This document shows, in pieces, positions 1 to 11,367 of a stretch of 64,000 bases of DNA. The stretch covers positions 248,001 to 312,000 of the forward strand of contig NZ_LSGP01000013.1 of assembly GCF_001611555.1 (NCBI RefSeq), written 5' to 3'. How positions within the stretch are numbered: the first letter of the stretch is position 1; every line of letters begins with the position of its first letter. This DNA comes from Anaerosporomusa subterranea (GTDB taxonomy: Bacteria > Bacillota > Negativicutes > Sporomusales > Acetonemataceae). The notes under the pieces were generated by a model. It did no database searches. It saw nothing but the letters and a program-made list of their open reading frames with translations, and was not told the origin of the DNA. The position numbers were made by a program, and so were the translations under genes.

Positions 1-27
1 AAAGAATAGTTTTCAGAGGTGTTGAAC

Positions 28-2172
28 TTGCTAAAACTATTTTCTAACCTGTCGCCAGATACTCGCTGTGAAATACGTGGCATTTTATTGATTGGGGCCG
101 GTCTCTTCACAGTGGTTAGTTTAAACAGTTCGAATATCGGCTCAATTGGCGCTATTTTGGCCAGATTGTTGCGATATGCTTTTGGCGCGGGGGCGTCGTT
201 CCTGCCCCTTTTGACTGTAATTATTGGTTCCCGTTATCTTTGGAGTCGCAAACCGTTAACTTACTCCACCCGTTTTTGGAGTTTGCTTGGTCTGTATATT
301 TTTTCATTGGCTTTATTTCATCATGCGATGATACCTGTCAACCGCGAGATTCTTCCTGACAGCTTGGTTCCAGGCGGAGGATTGGTCGGGGGAATGCTGC
401 TTTTTGTCTCGCGTAATCTATTTGGCTATTATGGCGCTTTAATCGTTTTAGTCGCTTTTTTACTCTGCTTTTTAATTCTTAGCGCTTCTTGGTCGCTAAG
501 CCATACACTTGTCACGGCAAAAGAGAGAGCTTTAGAAAGCGTGGCTCTTGCCAAACAGAGTTTGGCAGCCTCCAGGCAATGTGCAGAAATGGAGGCTGAG
601 TCTGAACCGCCTTTTTTTGATCAGGAAAAGCTAGAAAAGAAGGCTCAAATGAAGCGTGAACCTAAACAGGCTGAGACAGTTGCCGTTTCCTTGCCGGACA
701 AACGAGATGAGACGCCTGTTGTCATGGCCGATTTGCCTATGTCAGGAAACCGACAATACATTGTGCCGCCTCTGTCGCTTTTGGCTAAGAACGTGAAGCC
801 GCGGTCGTTGCGCATGCAACGAGAAGTGCATGATAACGGCCGACTGTTAGAAGAGACGCTGGCAAATTTCGGCGTAGGGGCCAAGATTGTAAATACCTGT
901 CAAGGACCGACGGTAACGCGTTATGAGATAGAGCCTGCTCCTGGCGTCAAGGTTAGTCGCATCGTCAATTTAGCAGATGATATAGCGTTAAAACTGGCAG
1001 CTTCCGGCGTGCGTATCGAAGCGCCAATTCCCGGTAAAGCAGCGATTGGAATTGAAGTCCCCAACAAAGAGACCGCCAGCGTTCCGCTCAGAGATGTGCT
1101 AGAGAGCGAACCGTTTCAAAAAGCAAGCTCGCCGTTGACTGTTGCGTTAGGAAAAGATATAGCTGGGCAGCCCATTATTGCTGATTTGGCAAAGATGCCT
1201 CACGTGTTGGTTGCTGGTGCGACTGGTTCAGGGAAAAGTGTTTGCATCAATACGCTAATCACGAGTGTCTTGTTTAAGGCTACACCTGAACAAGTAAAAT
1301 TCATTTTAATTGATCCGAAAGTGGTAGAGTTGTCCAATTATAATGGCATTCCACACTTGATGACTGAAGTAGTAACCGATCCGAAACGAGCAGCCTCAAC
1401 ACTACGTTGGGCAGTGCAAGAAATGGAACGCCGCTATGCTCTGTTTGCTGCAGCGTCTGTGCGTGATGTAGGACGCTATAATGAAGCGAATCCTGAACAG
1501 TTGCTCCCACTGATCGTGATTATTATCGATGAGTTAGCCGATCTAATGATGGTTTCGCCGGTCGACGTCGAAGACGCGATTTGTCGTTTAGCTCAGATGG
1601 CGCGCGCGGCTGGCCTTCATCTAGTACTCGCGACGCAACGGCCTTCTGTTGATGTAATTACCGGTACAATTAAAGCCAATATCCCATCGCGAATTTCCTT
1701 CGCGGTTTCATCTCAGGTCGATTCACGTACCATTCTTGATATGGCCGGAGCCGAAAAGTTAATCGGCAAAGGGGATATGTTGTTTAGTCCGCAAGGCTCC
1801 AACAAACCGATCCGCGTCCAGGGCGCTTTTATCTCTGATAGCGAAGTAGAGGAACTGATGACCTTCATCCGCAAACAAGGTGAGCCTGTATACAATGAAG
1901 AGATTCCGGCCTTTGAACCGGCGGTGCAGGATCAAGAAGGAAATCAATCATTCGAAGATGAAATGCTCGAGGAAGCGGTCCGGATGGTTCTGGAGACTGG
2001 ACAAGCTTCTGTCTCGATGCTGCAGAGGAAATTTCGGATTGGTTACACCCGAGCCGCTAGACTGATTGATACTATGGAAGAGATGAAAGTTGTTGGTCCC
2101 AATATCGGCAGTAAAGCACGTGAAATTATTATGACATCAGACCAAGTGTATGCTAGGTACTTTAAAAAATGA
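28..2172 (+). CDS. ftsK: DNA translocase FtsK/SpoIIIE family
   Basis: ATP-driven dsDNA pump that clears chromosomes from the division septum or moves them into the forespore. The N-terminal ~170 residues contain about four hydrophobic membrane segments. A charged linker follows, and then the motor, with Walker A GATGSGKS near residue 400 and a Walker B-like [12 protein letters not shown]. The last ~65 residues form a winged-helix gamma domain ([24 protein letters not shown]), which in this family reads KOPS/SRS-type sequences. Length (~715 aa) is normal. The start is uncertain: GTG at 19 overlaps the ribosome-binding site AGAGGT (15-20), so TTG at 28 is preferred. In a spore former it may serve as SpoIIIE, FtsK or both. 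Confidence 0.93.
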   Translation: MLKLFSNLSPDTRCEIRGILLIGAGLFTVVSLNSSNIGSIGAILARLLRYAFGAGASFLPLLTVIIGSRYLWSRKPLTYSTRFWSLLGLYIFSLALFHHAMIPVNREILPDSLVPGGGLVGGMLLFVSRNLFGYYGALIVLVAFLLCFLILSASWSLSHTLVTAKERALESVALAKQSLAASRQCAEMEAESEPPFFDQEKLEKKAQMKREPKQAETVAVSLPDKRDETPVVMADLPMSGNRQYIVPPLSLLAKNVKPRSLRMQREVHDNGRLLEETLANFGVGAKIVNTCQGPTVTRYEIEPAPGVKVSRIVNLADDIALKLAASGVRIEAPIPGKAAIGIEVPNKETASVPLRDVLESEPFQKASSPLTVALGKDIAGQPIIADLAKMPHVLVAGATGSGKSVCINTLITSVLFKATPEQVKFILIDPKVVELSNYNGIPHLMTEVVTDPKRAASTLRWAVQEMERRYALFAAASVRDVGRYNEANPEQLLPLIVIIIDELADLMMVSPVDVEDAICRLAQMARAAGLHLVLATQRPSVDVITGTIKANIPSRISFAVSSQVDSRTILDMAGAEKLIGKGDMLFSPQGSNKPIRVQGAFISDSEVEELMTFIRKQGEPVYNEEIPAFEPAVQDQEGNQSFEDEMLEEAVRMVLETGQASVSMLQRKFRIGYTRAARLIDTMEEMKVVGPNIGSKAREIIMTSDQVYARYFKK

Positions 2173-2206
2173 TGCAAGCTAGTTTGAAGAACTGTGGTGA
2201 TACTAT

Positions 2207-3250
2207 TTGCCTAGATTAATTGCAATCAAGGAAGCACAACAACTTGACAACCCTATTTACATTGATCTGCGCTCACCGTCAGAATATGAAATCGGTAGAG
2301 TACCAGGTGCAGTTAATATTCCGCTGTTTACTGATGAAGAACGAGCCGAGGTTGGGACACTCTACAGACAGTGCGGCCCGGAGCTAGCTAAAGATCGTGG
2401 ACTTGCCATCGTTTCGCCCAGACTTCATGCTATGGTTAATGCTATCCAAACGTATGCATCATGCAAACGTCCTGTGATAGTTTACTGTTGGCGTGGCGGT
2501 ATGCGATCCGGTTCAGTCGCCACTGTTCTCGAATTGATGGGAATTACGGTATATCGACTAAGCGGCGGTTATAAAGCGTACAGACAATATGTTCTGGAAC
2601 AGTTATCCCAATTTTCCCTTCGCCCCCAGATCGTTGTTCTGTGCGGTTCTACCGGGGTTGGCAAAACGACATTGTTGCAGATGCTCTCAAAAGCAGACGA
2701 GGCTGTCATTGACTTGGAAGGACTTGCAAACCATCGCGGTTCAGCATTTGGGCATGTTGGATTAGGAAAACCCAGTACGGCGCAGAATTTTGATGCTATG
2801 CTTTTGCAGGAACTATTTCGCGCGAATGTTAGTCCAACTTTACTAGTTGAGTGTGAAAGTAAACGAATTGGCAATGTGTATTTACCGGAATTTCTCTATC
2901 AGGCTATGCAACATGGGAAAAGGATTTTGGTATCAGCCAGTTTGGAAACTCGTGTTGAGCGGTTGATCCAAGAATATTTGCAAGTAGGTGCAGGCAGCGA
3001 TCAAGCAATTATCGCCAGTATTCAAAGTTTGACCAAACGGCTTGGGGCGAAACACACACAGCACTTGATTGAATACTATCAGTTGGGGAAAATCAATGAG
3101 GTCGTGGAAACTCTGCTCATTGAGTATTACGATCCTCTGTACGGCTATGAACAGCCAGACTCAGCCAGTTATGATTTCTGCGTAAATGCTGACGATCTTG
3201 AACAGGCGGCATCCGAAATTCAACGTTATATCGTGAGTTTAGGGAGGTAA
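2207..3250 (+). CDS. mnmH: tRNA 2-selenouridine synthase
   Basis: Replaces sulfur by selenium in the wobble 2-thiouridine of certain tRNAs, using selenophosphate, through a geranylated intermediate. The N-terminal rhodanese domain (about residues 1-130) carries the active-site Cys in YCWRGGMRSGS. The C-terminal half is a P-loop domain (CGSTGVGKTTL near residue 145). At 347 aa it is close to the usual length. Starts at TTG with only a weak upstream purine stretch. It lies 34 bases after ftsK and ends 5 bases before the rodZ-like gene. It implies that the genome also has selD (selenophosphate synthetase), which is not in this window. Confidence 0.9.
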   Translation: MPRLIAIKEAQQLDNPIYIDLRSPSEYEIGRVPGAVNIPLFTDEERAEVGTLYRQCGPELAKDRGLAIVSPRLHAMVNAIQTYASCKRPVIVYCWRGGMRSGSVATVLELMGITVYRLSGGYKAYRQYVLEQLSQFSLRPQIVVLCGSTGVGKTTLLQMLSKADEAVIDLEGLANHRGSAFGHVGLGKPSTAQNFDAMLLQELFRANVSPTLLVECESKRIGNVYLPEFLYQAMQHGKRILVSASLETRVERLIQEYLQVGAGSDQAIIASIQSLTKRLGAKHTQHLIEYYQLGKINEVVETLLIEYYDPLYGYEQPDSASYDFCVNADDLEQAASEIQRYIVSLGR

Positions 3251-3255
3251 GAGTT

Positions 3256-4038
3256 TTGCAAACTGTTGGTGAAATGCTTCGCGACGAACGGGAGCGTAAA
3301 GGGTTAAAGCTAAAAGATATTGAAACTGTGACTAATATCCGTTCGTTATATCTACAAGCAATTGAAGATGGTAATTATTCTGTGCTCCCTGGAGAGGCAT
3401 ATGCTAAAGGGTTTATTCGTAACTATGCGAACGCCCTCGGATTAAACGGTTCAGAGTGTGTGGAGCTCTTTCGGAAAAGTCAACAACCAATCGAAACATT
3501 GCCGACAACGGCTGTTGAAGAGAAAAAAAATCAGGAGCAAGAAGAATCACCATCTGTTTCGCCGTCTGTAACCACTCGGCGACGCCAGCGAAGCCGCAAG
3601 GCCGAGACTATGTGGATTGGGGCGTTACTGCTATTATTTGTCCTTGCTGGTGGTATTTGGTGGTATACGTCTACAGCACAAGATGATCCGAAACCGCAAA
3701 CCCCGCCTCAGGCCCAACAACAACCAACCCCGTCCGGCTCTGTTCAGCAGCAACCTCCGGCCCAAGTCACGCCCGCAAAGCCTGCTGGAAAACCGGTGGT
3801 CATTGCTGCAAAATTTATCAATCAATCCTGGATTCAGGTTATGGCTGACGGTAAACAAATATATGAAGGCATCCCTCAGGCTGGTGAATCCATGACTTGG
3901 CAAGCAGAACAACAAATTACGATGAAAGTAGGCAATGCAGGAGGGGTCGAGGTGACTCACAACGGTCAGTCTATTGGTAAACTTGGCGGCAACGGCGAGG
4001 TTGTCCTCAAGACGTTTACGGTTAGCGGACGACAATAA
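3256..4038 (+). CDS. rodZ: RodZ-like helix-turn-helix membrane protein
   Basis: Architecture of the cell-shape protein RodZ, which links MreB filaments to the elongation machinery. A cytoplasmic XRE-type HTH domain (residues ~1-70, motif LKDIETVTNIRSLYLQAIEDG) is followed by an acidic, basic-ended linker, one membrane span (~residues 120-140, MWIGALLLLFVLAGGIWWY), a Gln/Pro-rich outside linker and a C-terminal DUF4115-type beta domain. TTG start with a very strong ribosome-binding site (GGGAGGT) overlapping the end of the preceding gene. No mreB is visible in the window, so the role is inferred from architecture. Confidence 0.85.
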   Translation: MQTVGEMLRDERERKGLKLKDIETVTNIRSLYLQAIEDGNYSVLPGEAYAKGFIRNYANALGLNGSECVELFRKSQQPIETLPTTAVEEKKNQEQEESPSVSPSVTTRRRQRSRKAETMWIGALLLLFVLAGGIWWYTSTAQDDPKPQTPPQAQQQPTPSGSVQQQPPAQVTPAKPAGKPVVIAAKFINQSWIQVMADGKQIYEGIPQAGESMTWQAEQQITMKVGNAGGVEVTHNGQSIGKLGGNGEVVLKTFTVSGRQ

Positions 4039-4070
4039 ACCCTATGCATGGATTTACGTGGAGAAAATGA

Positions 4071-6005
4071 ATGACACAAAATGAATTTTTGCCAATAACT
4101 AAGGAAGATATGGAAAAGCGCGGTTGGGAACAACTCGATTTTCTGTTTATTAGCGGCGACGCATATGTAGATCATCCTAGCTTTGGACCGGCGATCATCT
4201 GTCGTCTACTGGAGAAGCAGGGTTACCGAGTGGGTATCATCGCTCAGCCTGACTGGCGGAATACAACAGATTTTAAACGTTTGGGAAAACCCCGTTTAGG
4301 CGTGCTAGTTTCAGCAGGCAATATGGATTCGATGCTGAATAAGTTTACCGCAGCGAAAAAGACACGAAGCACCGATAATTATAGCCCAGGCGGACGAGCA
4401 GGTCTTCGTCCGGATCGGGCGACGATTGTCTATTGCAATCGCATTCGTGAGGCATGGAAACGTGTCCCGTTGATCATCGGCGGGATTGAAGCCAGTTTGC
4501 GGCGATTTGCTCATTATGATTATTGGTCTGACACTGTACGCAAATCGATTATTGCCGATTGCCGAGCTGATATCTTGATTTATGGCATGGGTGAAAAGCA
4601 AATTCTCGATATTGCCGCTCAATTATCTGCTGGCGTTCCGGTTGACGCGATTGATCATGTAGCGGGAACTTGTTGCCTTAAAACGTCGTTAGAAGGCTAC
4701 TGGGACTATGCGACTGTGCCATCCTATGAGGCAGTTCAGGATAATAAGCGCGCTTTTGCTGAGGCGTTTCGCGTGCAATACCGCGAACAAGATCCTATTC
4801 GTGGCAAAGTCGTGGTTCAGCAACATGGAGAACAGTATTTGGTGCAGAATCCGCCTGCCGAACCTCTATCCATGACTGAAATGGATGAAGTGTACGATCT
4901 TCCGTATCAGCGGACCTATCATCCCTCCTATGAAGCTGCGGGTGGGGTACCGGCGATTCGCGAGGTTAAATTTAGCCTAGTTAGTCATCGTGGTTGCTAT
5001 GGCGCCTGCTCGTTTTGCGCCATCGTGTCTCATCAGGGCCGAATTATTCAAAGCCGTAGCCGGGAATCGCTCTTAAAAGAAACAGAGCAACTTGTCAAGC
5101 TGCCTGATTTTAAGGGCTACATTCATGATGTCGGCGGTCCGACAGCAAATTTTCGAGCGCCTTCCTGTGCGTCTCAACTAGAACGCGGGACTTGCCGTGA
5201 CAAACAGTGTTTGCATCCGGAGGCTTGCCGTAATCTAAACGCCGATCATTCCGATTATCTTGAATTGTTGCGCTCGATTCGGGCTGTTCGAGGCGTCAAG
5301 AAAGTATTTGTCCGCTCCGGTCTTCGCTATGACTACATACTGGCTGGCGATAACCAGGAGTTTTTGCGGGAATTGTGTCAGTATCATATTAGTGGACAAT
5401 TGAAAATTGCACCTGAACATATTTCGCCCAAAGTAACTCGCCTGATGGGCAAGTCAGGTAAGAATGTATATTTGAAGTTTATTAAAGCATATCAGGCGAT
5501 AAACCAGGAATTAGGCAAAGAACAATACCTGGTTCCTTATTTTATGTCTAGTCACCCGGGTGCCGGATTGCGGGAAGCGGTTGAACTAGCCGAATTTCTC
5601 CGTGACATGGGATATCATCCCGAGCAGGTGCAGGATTTTATACCTACGCCTGGCAGTTTATCGACCTGCATGTATTATTCTGGCTTGAATCCTCTTACCG
5701 GTGAAGCTGTTTATGTTGCAAAAGATCCGCACGAGAAGAAAATGCAGCGTGCGTTAATGCAATATCGCGATCCAAAGAATCATGAGCTGGTTTACGAGGC
5801 TTTGCTTAAAATTAATCGACTTGACCTAGTCGGCTTTGGTCCCAAGTGCCTGATTCGTCCCCGTGACGGTCAAGCCTTTACCCCGGCTTCACGCGGTGAG
5901 AGCCAACGACGTTTGCCGGCGGCACGCGGACAGAAAGGCAAGTTGGTCGCAGATGCCAAGAAACAGAGAAATACTAAACAGAAACGCGGGAGGGGAACTC
6001 GTTGA
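4071..6005 (+). CDS. YgiQ family radical SAM protein
   Basis: Large radical-SAM protein of the YgiQ/UPF0313 family. The [4Fe-4S]-binding CxxxCxxC is seen in [12 protein letters not shown] near residue 310, preceded by an N-terminal B12-binding-like region. A second cysteine cluster ([21 protein letters not shown]) follows. The tail after residue ~600 is very basic. The substrate is not established for the family. The end overlaps the rimO start by four bases (TTGA), so the two are translationally coupled. Confidence 0.88.
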   Translation: MTQNEFLPITKEDMEKRGWEQLDFLFISGDAYVDHPSFGPAIICRLLEKQGYRVGIIAQPDWRNTTDFKRLGKPRLGVLVSAGNMDSMLNKFTAAKKTRSTDNYSPGGRAGLRPDRATIVYCNRIREAWKRVPLIIGGIEASLRRFAHYDYWSDTVRKSIIADCRADILIYGMGEKQILDIAAQLSAGVPVDAIDHVAGTCCLKTSLEGYWDYATVPSYEAVQDNKRAFAEAFRVQYREQDPIRGKVVVQQHGEQYLVQNPPAEPLSMTEMDEVYDLPYQRTYHPSYEAAGGVPAIREVKFSLVSHRGCYGACSFCAIVSHQGRIIQSRSRESLLKETEQLVKLPDFKGYIHDVGGPTANFRAPSCASQLERGTCRDKQCLHPEACRNLNADHSDYLELLRSIRAVRGVKKVFVRSGLRYDYILAGDNQEFLRELCQYHISGQLKIAPEHISPKVTRLMGKSGKNVYLKFIKAYQAINQELGKEQYLVPYFMSSHPGAGLREAVELAEFLRDMGYHPEQVQDFIPTPGSLSTCMYYSGLNPLTGEAVYVAKDPHEKKMQRALMQYRDPKNHELVYEALLKINRLDLVGFGPKCLIRPRDGQAFTPASRGESQRRLPAARGQKGKLVADAKKQRNTKQKRGRGTR

Positions 6006-7336
6006 AAGTTGGTTTTGTCAGCTTAGGCTGTGCTAAAAATTTGGTTGATACTGAGGTGATGCTTGGTCTGTTAGATCAGGGGGGCTATGTGATTACAGAC
6101 CAGCCTGAGGATGCTGAGGTCTTAATTGTCAACACCTGCAGCTTTATTGATTCTGCCAAGGAAGAATCAATTTCGGTTATTTTACAAATGGGAGATTATA
6201 AGAAACACGGTAAATGCCGTTGCCTAGTCGTCGCCGGTTGTTTGGGGCAGCGCTACCGCGATGAGCTGTTGAATGAGCTTCCGGAAGTGGATGCTATTCT
6301 GGGTACAAGTGCTTGGGGGAGAATCATTGAGGCGATCGAGGCGGTACAAGCTGGCAGCCGAGTCTTGTTTATTGACGAAATGACTTCTATATATGATGAT
6401 AAATCCCCCCGGATACGAACAACGCCAAACTACAGCGCCTATATCAAAATTGCTGATGGCTGCAGTAATTGCTGTTCCTATTGTGTAATTCCACGGGTCA
6501 GAGGGAACTTCCGTAGCCGGCCCATCGAGTCAGTTGTTGCAGAAGCGAAGAATTTGGTCTCCCGCGGGGTAAAAGAAATCAATCTCATCGCTCAAGACAC
6601 CACCAGCTACGGACGGGATCGCACCGGTCAATCAAAACTGACTGAGCTTTTGCGCGAGTTAGTAGCTATTGAAGGCGAGTTTTGGATTCGGTTGCTCTAC
6701 TGTTATCCAAACTATTTTACTGATGAATTAATTGAGCTTATTGCTAACGAGCCTAAAATTTGCAAATATATAGACCTACCACTTCAGCATGCTCATGATG
6801 ATGTTTTACTCGCGATGAATCGTCGCGATTCACGCCAGGATATTGAAACATTGTTGAAAAAAATCCGCTCAACAATTGCCGGTGTTGCTATTCGCACTAC
6901 CTTTATCGTCGGCTTTCCCGGCGAAACGGAAGAACAGTTCCGGTCGTTGCGGGACTTTATGGCAGAGCAAAGATTTGATCATGTCGGCGTGTTCAGTTAT
7001 TCGCAAGAAGAGGATACCCCAGCCGGAGCCATGACAGAGCAAATCCCGGATGAAGTTAGGCAAGCGCGTTATCATGAACTGATGGCGTTGCAAAGCCAGA
7101 TCTCCGAATCTATTAACCGCGGACTGGAAGGAATGACGGTTCGCGTCTTGGTGGAAGGTCAAGTTGAAGGGGAAACTACTCTGATTGGACGATCTTACCG
7201 CGAAGCGCCAGATGTTGATGGACGCGTGTATATTGAGGGTGGAGCTGACGTCGCCCGGGATGTGGGCTGTTTTGTTAATGCGAAGATTATTCAAGGCTTT
7301 GCTTATGATCTGGTTGCTGAACCAGCTGAAGAATAA
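6002..7336 (+). CDS. rimO: Ribosomal protein S12 methylthiotransferase RimO
   Basis: Adds a methylthio group to the conserved Asp of ribosomal protein S12. Three domains are visible: N-terminal UPF0004 with cluster cysteines ([31 protein letters not shown]), a radical-SAM core with [15 protein letters not shown] near residue 155, and a C-terminal TRAM domain. The [10 protein letters not shown] signature separates RimO from MiaB, which is encoded at 18.4 kb. TTG start with the strong site GGGAGGGGAAC, overlapping the stop of the YgiQ gene. Confidence 0.95.
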   Translation: MKVGFVSLGCAKNLVDTEVMLGLLDQGGYVITDQPEDAEVLIVNTCSFIDSAKEESISVILQMGDYKKHGKCRCLVVAGCLGQRYRDELLNELPEVDAILGTSAWGRIIEAIEAVQAGSRVLFIDEMTSIYDDKSPRIRTTPNYSAYIKIADGCSNCCSYCVIPRVRGNFRSRPIESVVAEAKNLVSRGVKEINLIAQDTTSYGRDRTGQSKLTELLRELVAIEGEFWIRLLYCYPNYFTDELIELIANEPKICKYIDLPLQHAHDDVLLAMNRRDSRQDIETLLKKIRSTIAGVAIRTTFIVGFPGETEEQFRSLRDFMAEQRFDHVGVFSYSQEEDTPAGAMTEQIPDEVRQARYHELMALQSQISESINRGLEGMTVRVLVEGQVEGETTLIGRSYREAPDVDGRVYIEGGADVARDVGCFVNAKIIQGFAYDLVAEPAEE

Positions 7337-7384
7337 CAGGATCATGCCTGAATTGGGCATTCATGTAATCAAGGAGGGTTCTCT

Positions 7385-8644
7385 GTGATAGCTGAGATTA
7401 TCAGTACAGGCACAGAACTTCTATTAGGTCAGATTGTCAACACTAACGCACAATATTTGGCGAAAAAAATGAATGAACTAGGCATTGACGTTTTACACCA
7501 GTCTACAGTCGGAGATAACCCTAGCCGGATGGCTGAAGTCATCGCACATGCACTGGAACGATCAGATCTAGTCGTGACAACAGGTGGCCTGGGACCTACT
7601 CTAGGCGATATCACCAAAGAAGTTACCGCTCGATTGCTAAATCGTGCCATGTATCTGCATAAACCTAGCGAGAGTCGCATCAGGCAGATCTTTGCCAGCC
7701 GAAATATGCTGATGCCGGAAAGCAATTTGCGTCAAGCCATGATGCCCGAAGCGGCGATCATTATCGATAATGACCGTGGAACCGCACCTGGTGTTATCCT
7801 GGAAGAGTCAGATAAGACAATTATACATTTGCCAGGGCCGCCACAAGAAATGCAATGGATGTTTGAAACTGCCATAGTCCCATACTTTAGGCAACGTTTT
7901 GGCCTGCAGTCGGTTATCGTCTCACGTGTATTACGGACCTTCGGGGTCAGTGAATCAGCACTTGAAGAAAAAATCAAAGATTTTGTGCTTGCGCAGAGTA
8001 ATCCGACGCTCGCCTTACTTGCCAGAAGCGGTGAAATTCATCTCAGAATTACAGCTAAAGGTCAGACGGAAGCAGAAGCAACTGAACGGATTGCTACCCT
8101 AGAGCAAGCACTTCGAAGCCGAGTCGGCAAGGCTATCTTTGGCATTGATGATGAGACACTCGAGTTAGTAACAGGGCGTCAACTGTCTGAAAACAATTTA
8201 ACCATTGCATTGGCTGAGTCCTGCACAGGCGGTTTGGTTACCAGTCGATTAACCGATATTCCCGGCAGTTCCCGCTATCTAATTGGTTCGCTTGTTTCCT
8301 ATAGCAATCAGATTAAACGTGAAATTCTAGGTGTTTCTGAGCAGATACTAACTGATTGCGGCGCTGTGAGCGAGGAAACGGCCATTTTAATGGCTAAACA
8401 AGTTAGAGAAAGGTTCATGACTGATATTGGCGTCGGAGTGACCGGGATTGCTGGCCCTGATGGCGCGACAGCAACCAAGCCGGTTGGTCTTGTCTACATT
8501 GCAGTAGTTGGAGCCCAGGGAGTTGAGTGCGTCAAGCACCAATTCTCCGGTCAGCGTACAGGCATTAAGCAACGAGCCGCAAACGCCGCGCTATTTCAAG
8601 TCATGCGCTTTATTGAAAATTATGCTTCAGATCGAGAAAAATAG
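7385..8644 (+). CDS. cinA: CinA family: MoaB-like domain plus nicotinamide-nucleotide amidase
   Basis: The N-terminal molybdopterin-binding-like domain (MIAEIISTGTELLLGQIVNTN, TTGGLGPTLGDITKE) is followed by a C-terminal CinA domain (ALAESCTGGLVTSRLTDIPG, GVTGIAGPDG). In this family the C-terminal domain hydrolyses nicotinamide mononucleotide and the N-terminal domain is linked to ADP-ribose pyrophosphatase activity. In Firmicutes cinA commonly precedes recA as a competence/DNA-damage gene, and here it is two genes upstream. GTG start with AAGGAGGG. Confidence 0.93.
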   Translation: MIAEIISTGTELLLGQIVNTNAQYLAKKMNELGIDVLHQSTVGDNPSRMAEVIAHALERSDLVVTTGGLGPTLGDITKEVTARLLNRAMYLHKPSESRIRQIFASRNMLMPESNLRQAMMPEAAIIIDNDRGTAPGVILEESDKTIIHLPGPPQEMQWMFETAIVPYFRQRFGLQSVIVSRVLRTFGVSESALEEKIKDFVLAQSNPTLALLARSGEIHLRITAKGQTEAEATERIATLEQALRSRVGKAIFGIDDETLELVTGRQLSENNLTIALAESCTGGLVTSRLTDIPGSSRYLIGSLVSYSNQIKREILGVSEQILTDCGAVSEETAILMAKQVRERFMTDIGVGVTGIAGPDGATATKPVGLVYIAVVGAQGVECVKHQFSGQRTGIKQRAANAALFQVMRFIENYASDREK

Positions 8645-8658
8645 GAGGGACTATCAAT

Positions 8659-10230
8659 TTGAAAGAACAAGGTTTCTTTGGCGAACTGCAGCTGAGTAAA
8701 AAAATTCTGTCAGCAATTACAGATATGGGCTTTGAAGAGCCGTCACCTATTCAGAGCAAGACTATTCCGGTCGCGCTTGAAGGCAAGGATCTTATCGGGC
8801 AGGCCCAGACAGGCACAGGTAAAACTGCCGCTTTTGGTATTCCGATGATGGAGCGTCTTGTGGACAGCCGTCATATCCAAGCTTTGGTTCTTACGCCTAC
8901 ACGGGAACTCGCTATACAGGTAGCTGAGGAACTCGCTAAGATCGGTAAATTCAAGAAAGTCAAGGTTCTTCCCATTTATGGTGGTCAACCGATAGAGCGC
9001 CAAATCCGAGCACTAAAATTGGGAGTTCAGGTTATCATCGGCACCCCGGGGCGATTACTTGATCACATGCGGCGAAAAACCATCAGATTAGACTTCGTCA
9101 ATCAGGTAATCATTGATGAAGCCGATGAAATGCTTGACATGGGCTTTATTGAAGATGTGGAGAACATCCTTGAAAACATTTCAACTGACAGGCAGACCAT
9201 GTTATTTTCCGCAACCATGCCTAAAGAAATATTGGCTTTGTCTGAGAAATATATGAAGGATCCTGTATCAATCACCACTAGCAAGGAACAAATAACTGTT
9301 CCCTTAATTGATCAGGTCTATTATGAATCCAGAGACAAGCTTGACGGACTATGCCGTGTTCTTGATGCAGAGACCACAGGGCAATGCATCATTTTTGGTC
9401 GCACTAAAAAGGGCGTTAATGATTTGACCGCTTCCTTGCAGGCTCGTGGCTATATGGCTGACGGCTTACATGGGGATCTCAGCCAGTCGCAGCGCGACCG
9501 AGTCATGAAGAAGTTTCGTGATGGCGATCTTGAGATACTAGTAGCCACTGATGTTGCAGCTCGCGGTCTTGACATCGAACATATCACCCATGTTATTAAT
9601 TATGACATTCCGCAAGACCCAGAGTCTTATGTTCACCGTATCGGCAGAACAGGTCGCGCTGGTAAACGCGGTGTGGCAATTACATTTATCGAACCGCGCG
9701 AGTTCCGGCAGTTAAAGTTAATTGAGAAAATCGTCAAAACACGGATTTTGCGTAAACAATTGCCTACTCTTACTGACATTATGGAACGCCGCCGCGATCT
9801 GATAAAAAATCAAGTCATGCAGACAATTGAACAGGGAAGTTATACTGATTACCACACAATCGTCGCCGATATCGCAAATTATCATGATCCGTTGGATATT
9901 GCTGCCGCTGCCCTAAAGTTATTCCAGGAAGGATTCCGTGAGAAGACGGAAGAAAAACCGATGTTTTCGCAAACTGGCGGTGCGGATGGCATGGTCAGAC
10001 TGTTCATGAATGTGGGAAGAGCGCAAAACATTCGTCCTGACGATATTGTGCGTACGGTAGCTGAGGAGGCTGGAATACCTGGTAATATTATTGGCTTGAT
10101 CAACATATATGATAAATTCACCTTTCTTGAAGTGCCAGTTGATGTTGCAGAACGTGTGCTGACAGTCATGCACAGAAATACGATAAAAGGATTTAAAGTC
10201 AATGTTGAACCCGCCAAGGCAAGGCAGTAA
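8659..10230 (+). CDS. deaD: DEAD-box ATP-dependent RNA helicase with DbpA-type RNA-binding domain
   Basis: All helicase motifs are visible: AQTGTGKT (motif I), PTRELA (Ia), TPGR, IDEADEM (II, near residue 152), SATMP (III), IIFGRTKKG (IV), ATDVAARGLD (V) and HRIGRTGRAG (VI). The last ~80 residues (MVRLFMNVGRAQNI...FKVNVEP) form a DbpA/CsdA-type RNA-recognition domain, as in proteins that act in ribosome assembly and mRNA decay. TTG start behind AGGAGGG. RNase Y, its usual degradosome partner in Firmicutes, is encoded about 1.7 kb downstream. Confidence 0.93.
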   Translation: MKEQGFFGELQLSKKILSAITDMGFEEPSPIQSKTIPVALEGKDLIGQAQTGTGKTAAFGIPMMERLVDSRHIQALVLTPTRELAIQVAEELAKIGKFKKVKVLPIYGGQPIERQIRALKLGVQVIIGTPGRLLDHMRRKTIRLDFVNQVIIDEADEMLDMGFIEDVENILENISTDRQTMLFSATMPKEILALSEKYMKDPVSITTSKEQITVPLIDQVYYESRDKLDGLCRVLDAETTGQCIIFGRTKKGVNDLTASLQARGYMADGLHGDLSQSQRDRVMKKFRDGDLEILVATDVAARGLDIEHITHVINYDIPQDPESYVHRIGRTGRAGKRGVAITFIEPREFRQLKLIEKIVKTRILRKQLPTLTDIMERRRDLIKNQVMQTIEQGSYTDYHTIVADIANYHDPLDIAAAALKLFQEGFREKTEEKPMFSQTGGADGMVRLFMNVGRAQNIRPDDIVRTVAEEAGIPGNIIGLINIYDKFTFLEVPVDVAERVLTVMHRNTIKGFKVNVEPAKARQ

Positions 10231-10236
10231 TAGTGC

Positions 10237-10265
10237 TTGACCACGAGAACGTATGTTTGTATAAT
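10237..10265 (+). promoter_or_regulatory. recA promoter, sigma-A type
   Basis: TTGACC (10237-10242), a 17-base spacer and a perfect TATAAT (10260-10265). The predicted start of transcription is about 35 bases before the recA ATG. Confidence 0.85.
10246..10259 (+). promoter_or_regulatory. LexA (DinR/SOS) operator in the recA promoter
   Basis: The 14-mer AGAACGTATGTTTG matches the Firmicute LexA consensus CGAACRNRYGTTYC at 12 of 14 positions; only the outermost base on each side differs. It fills the -35/-10 spacer, where a bound repressor would block RNA polymerase. Confidence 0.8.
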
Positions 10266-10305
10266 GTAGATAATGTATGTATAAGAATACGGGGGGAGTC
10301 ATACT

Positions 10306-11367
10306 ATGGCGGAAAAAGCGGAGAAAATACAAAGCGATAACCGATTGCAAGCACTTGACTCAGCAATGCGTCAGATTGAAAAAGACTTTGGTAAGGGCTC
10401 AATTATGCGATTGGGCGAAGTATCGGCAAAGATGAGCCTTGAGGTCATTCCTACCGGTGCGTTGACTCTCGACGTTGCTCTTGGTATCGGCGGTGTTCCT
10501 CGCGGCCGTGTTGTAGAAATCTATGGTCCTGAGTCATCCGGTAAAACGACAGTTGCACTTCATATTATCGCCGAAGCCCAAAAAATGGGCGGTATAGCCG
10601 CTTTTATTGATGCTGAGCATGCACTAGATCCCTCCTATGCGAGAAAATTAGGCGTTGATATCGATAATTTGCTTATTTCGCAACCAGACAATGGCGAACA
10701 AGCTCTGGAAATTGCCGACGCGCTAGTGCGTAGCGGCGCAATCGATGTTATTGTCGTGGACTCGGTGGCCGCATTAGTTCCTAAGGCAGAAATTGAAGGA
10801 GACATGGGCGATTCCCATGTTGGTCTTCAAGCCAGACTGATGTCGCAGGCGTTGAGAAAATTGACCGGTATTATCAGTAAATCAAAGACAACCGCTATTT
10901 TTATCAACCAAATCCGGGAAAAAGTCGGCGTAACCTATGGCAGTCCTGAGGTGACAACAGGCGGTCGAGCGCTCAAATTCTATGCAACTATTCGCATGGA
11001 TGTGCGTAAAGCGGAAACCATTAAGCAGGGGAATGACAGCATTGGTAGCCGTACCCGTGTTAAAGTGGTTAAAAATAAAGTCGCGCCACCATTCCGCATT
11101 GCTGAGTTTGACATTATGTACGGCGAAGGAATCTCCAAAGAAGGAACGCTGATCGATATTGGCAGTGAACTGGATATTTTGGTCAAAAGCGGATCCTGGT
11201 ATTCGTATAAAGAGAATCGTTTAGGACAAGGCAAGGAAAATGTGAAAGAGTTCCTTAAACAGAATCGTCAAATTGCCGAAGAAATTGAAGCCCGGGTCCG
11301 CGAGTCGCTGACGGTTGGCAGCTCTAAACTACCCGCGTTTATAGATGATGCCGCAACCGAAGAATAG
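10306..11367 (+). CDS. recA: Recombinase RecA
   Basis: Homologous-recombination ATPase that also triggers LexA self-cleavage in the SOS response. Walker A is GPESSGKTT near residue 70. Also visible are the DNA-binding loop region ([21 protein letters not shown]), [10 protein letters not shown], and [17 protein letters not shown]. Length 353 aa is typical. ATG start after GGGGGGAG. It has its own LexA-controlled promoter and overlaps recX by 23 bases, a usual arrangement in which the RecA-inhibiting RecX is made together with RecA. Confidence 0.98.
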   Translation: MAEKAEKIQSDNRLQALDSAMRQIEKDFGKGSIMRLGEVSAKMSLEVIPTGALTLDVALGIGGVPRGRVVEIYGPESSGKTTVALHIIAEAQKMGGIAAFIDAEHALDPSYARKLGVDIDNLLISQPDNGEQALEIADALVRSGAIDVIVVDSVAALVPKAEIEGDMGDSHVGLQARLMSQALRKLTGIISKSKTTAIFINQIREKVGVTYGSPEVTTGGRALKFYATIRMDVRKAETIKQGNDSIGSRTRVKVVKNKVAPPFRIAEFDIMYGEGISKEGTLIDIGSELDILVKSGSWYSYKENRLGQGKENVKEFLKQNRQIAEEIEARVRESLTVGSSKLPAFIDDAATEE

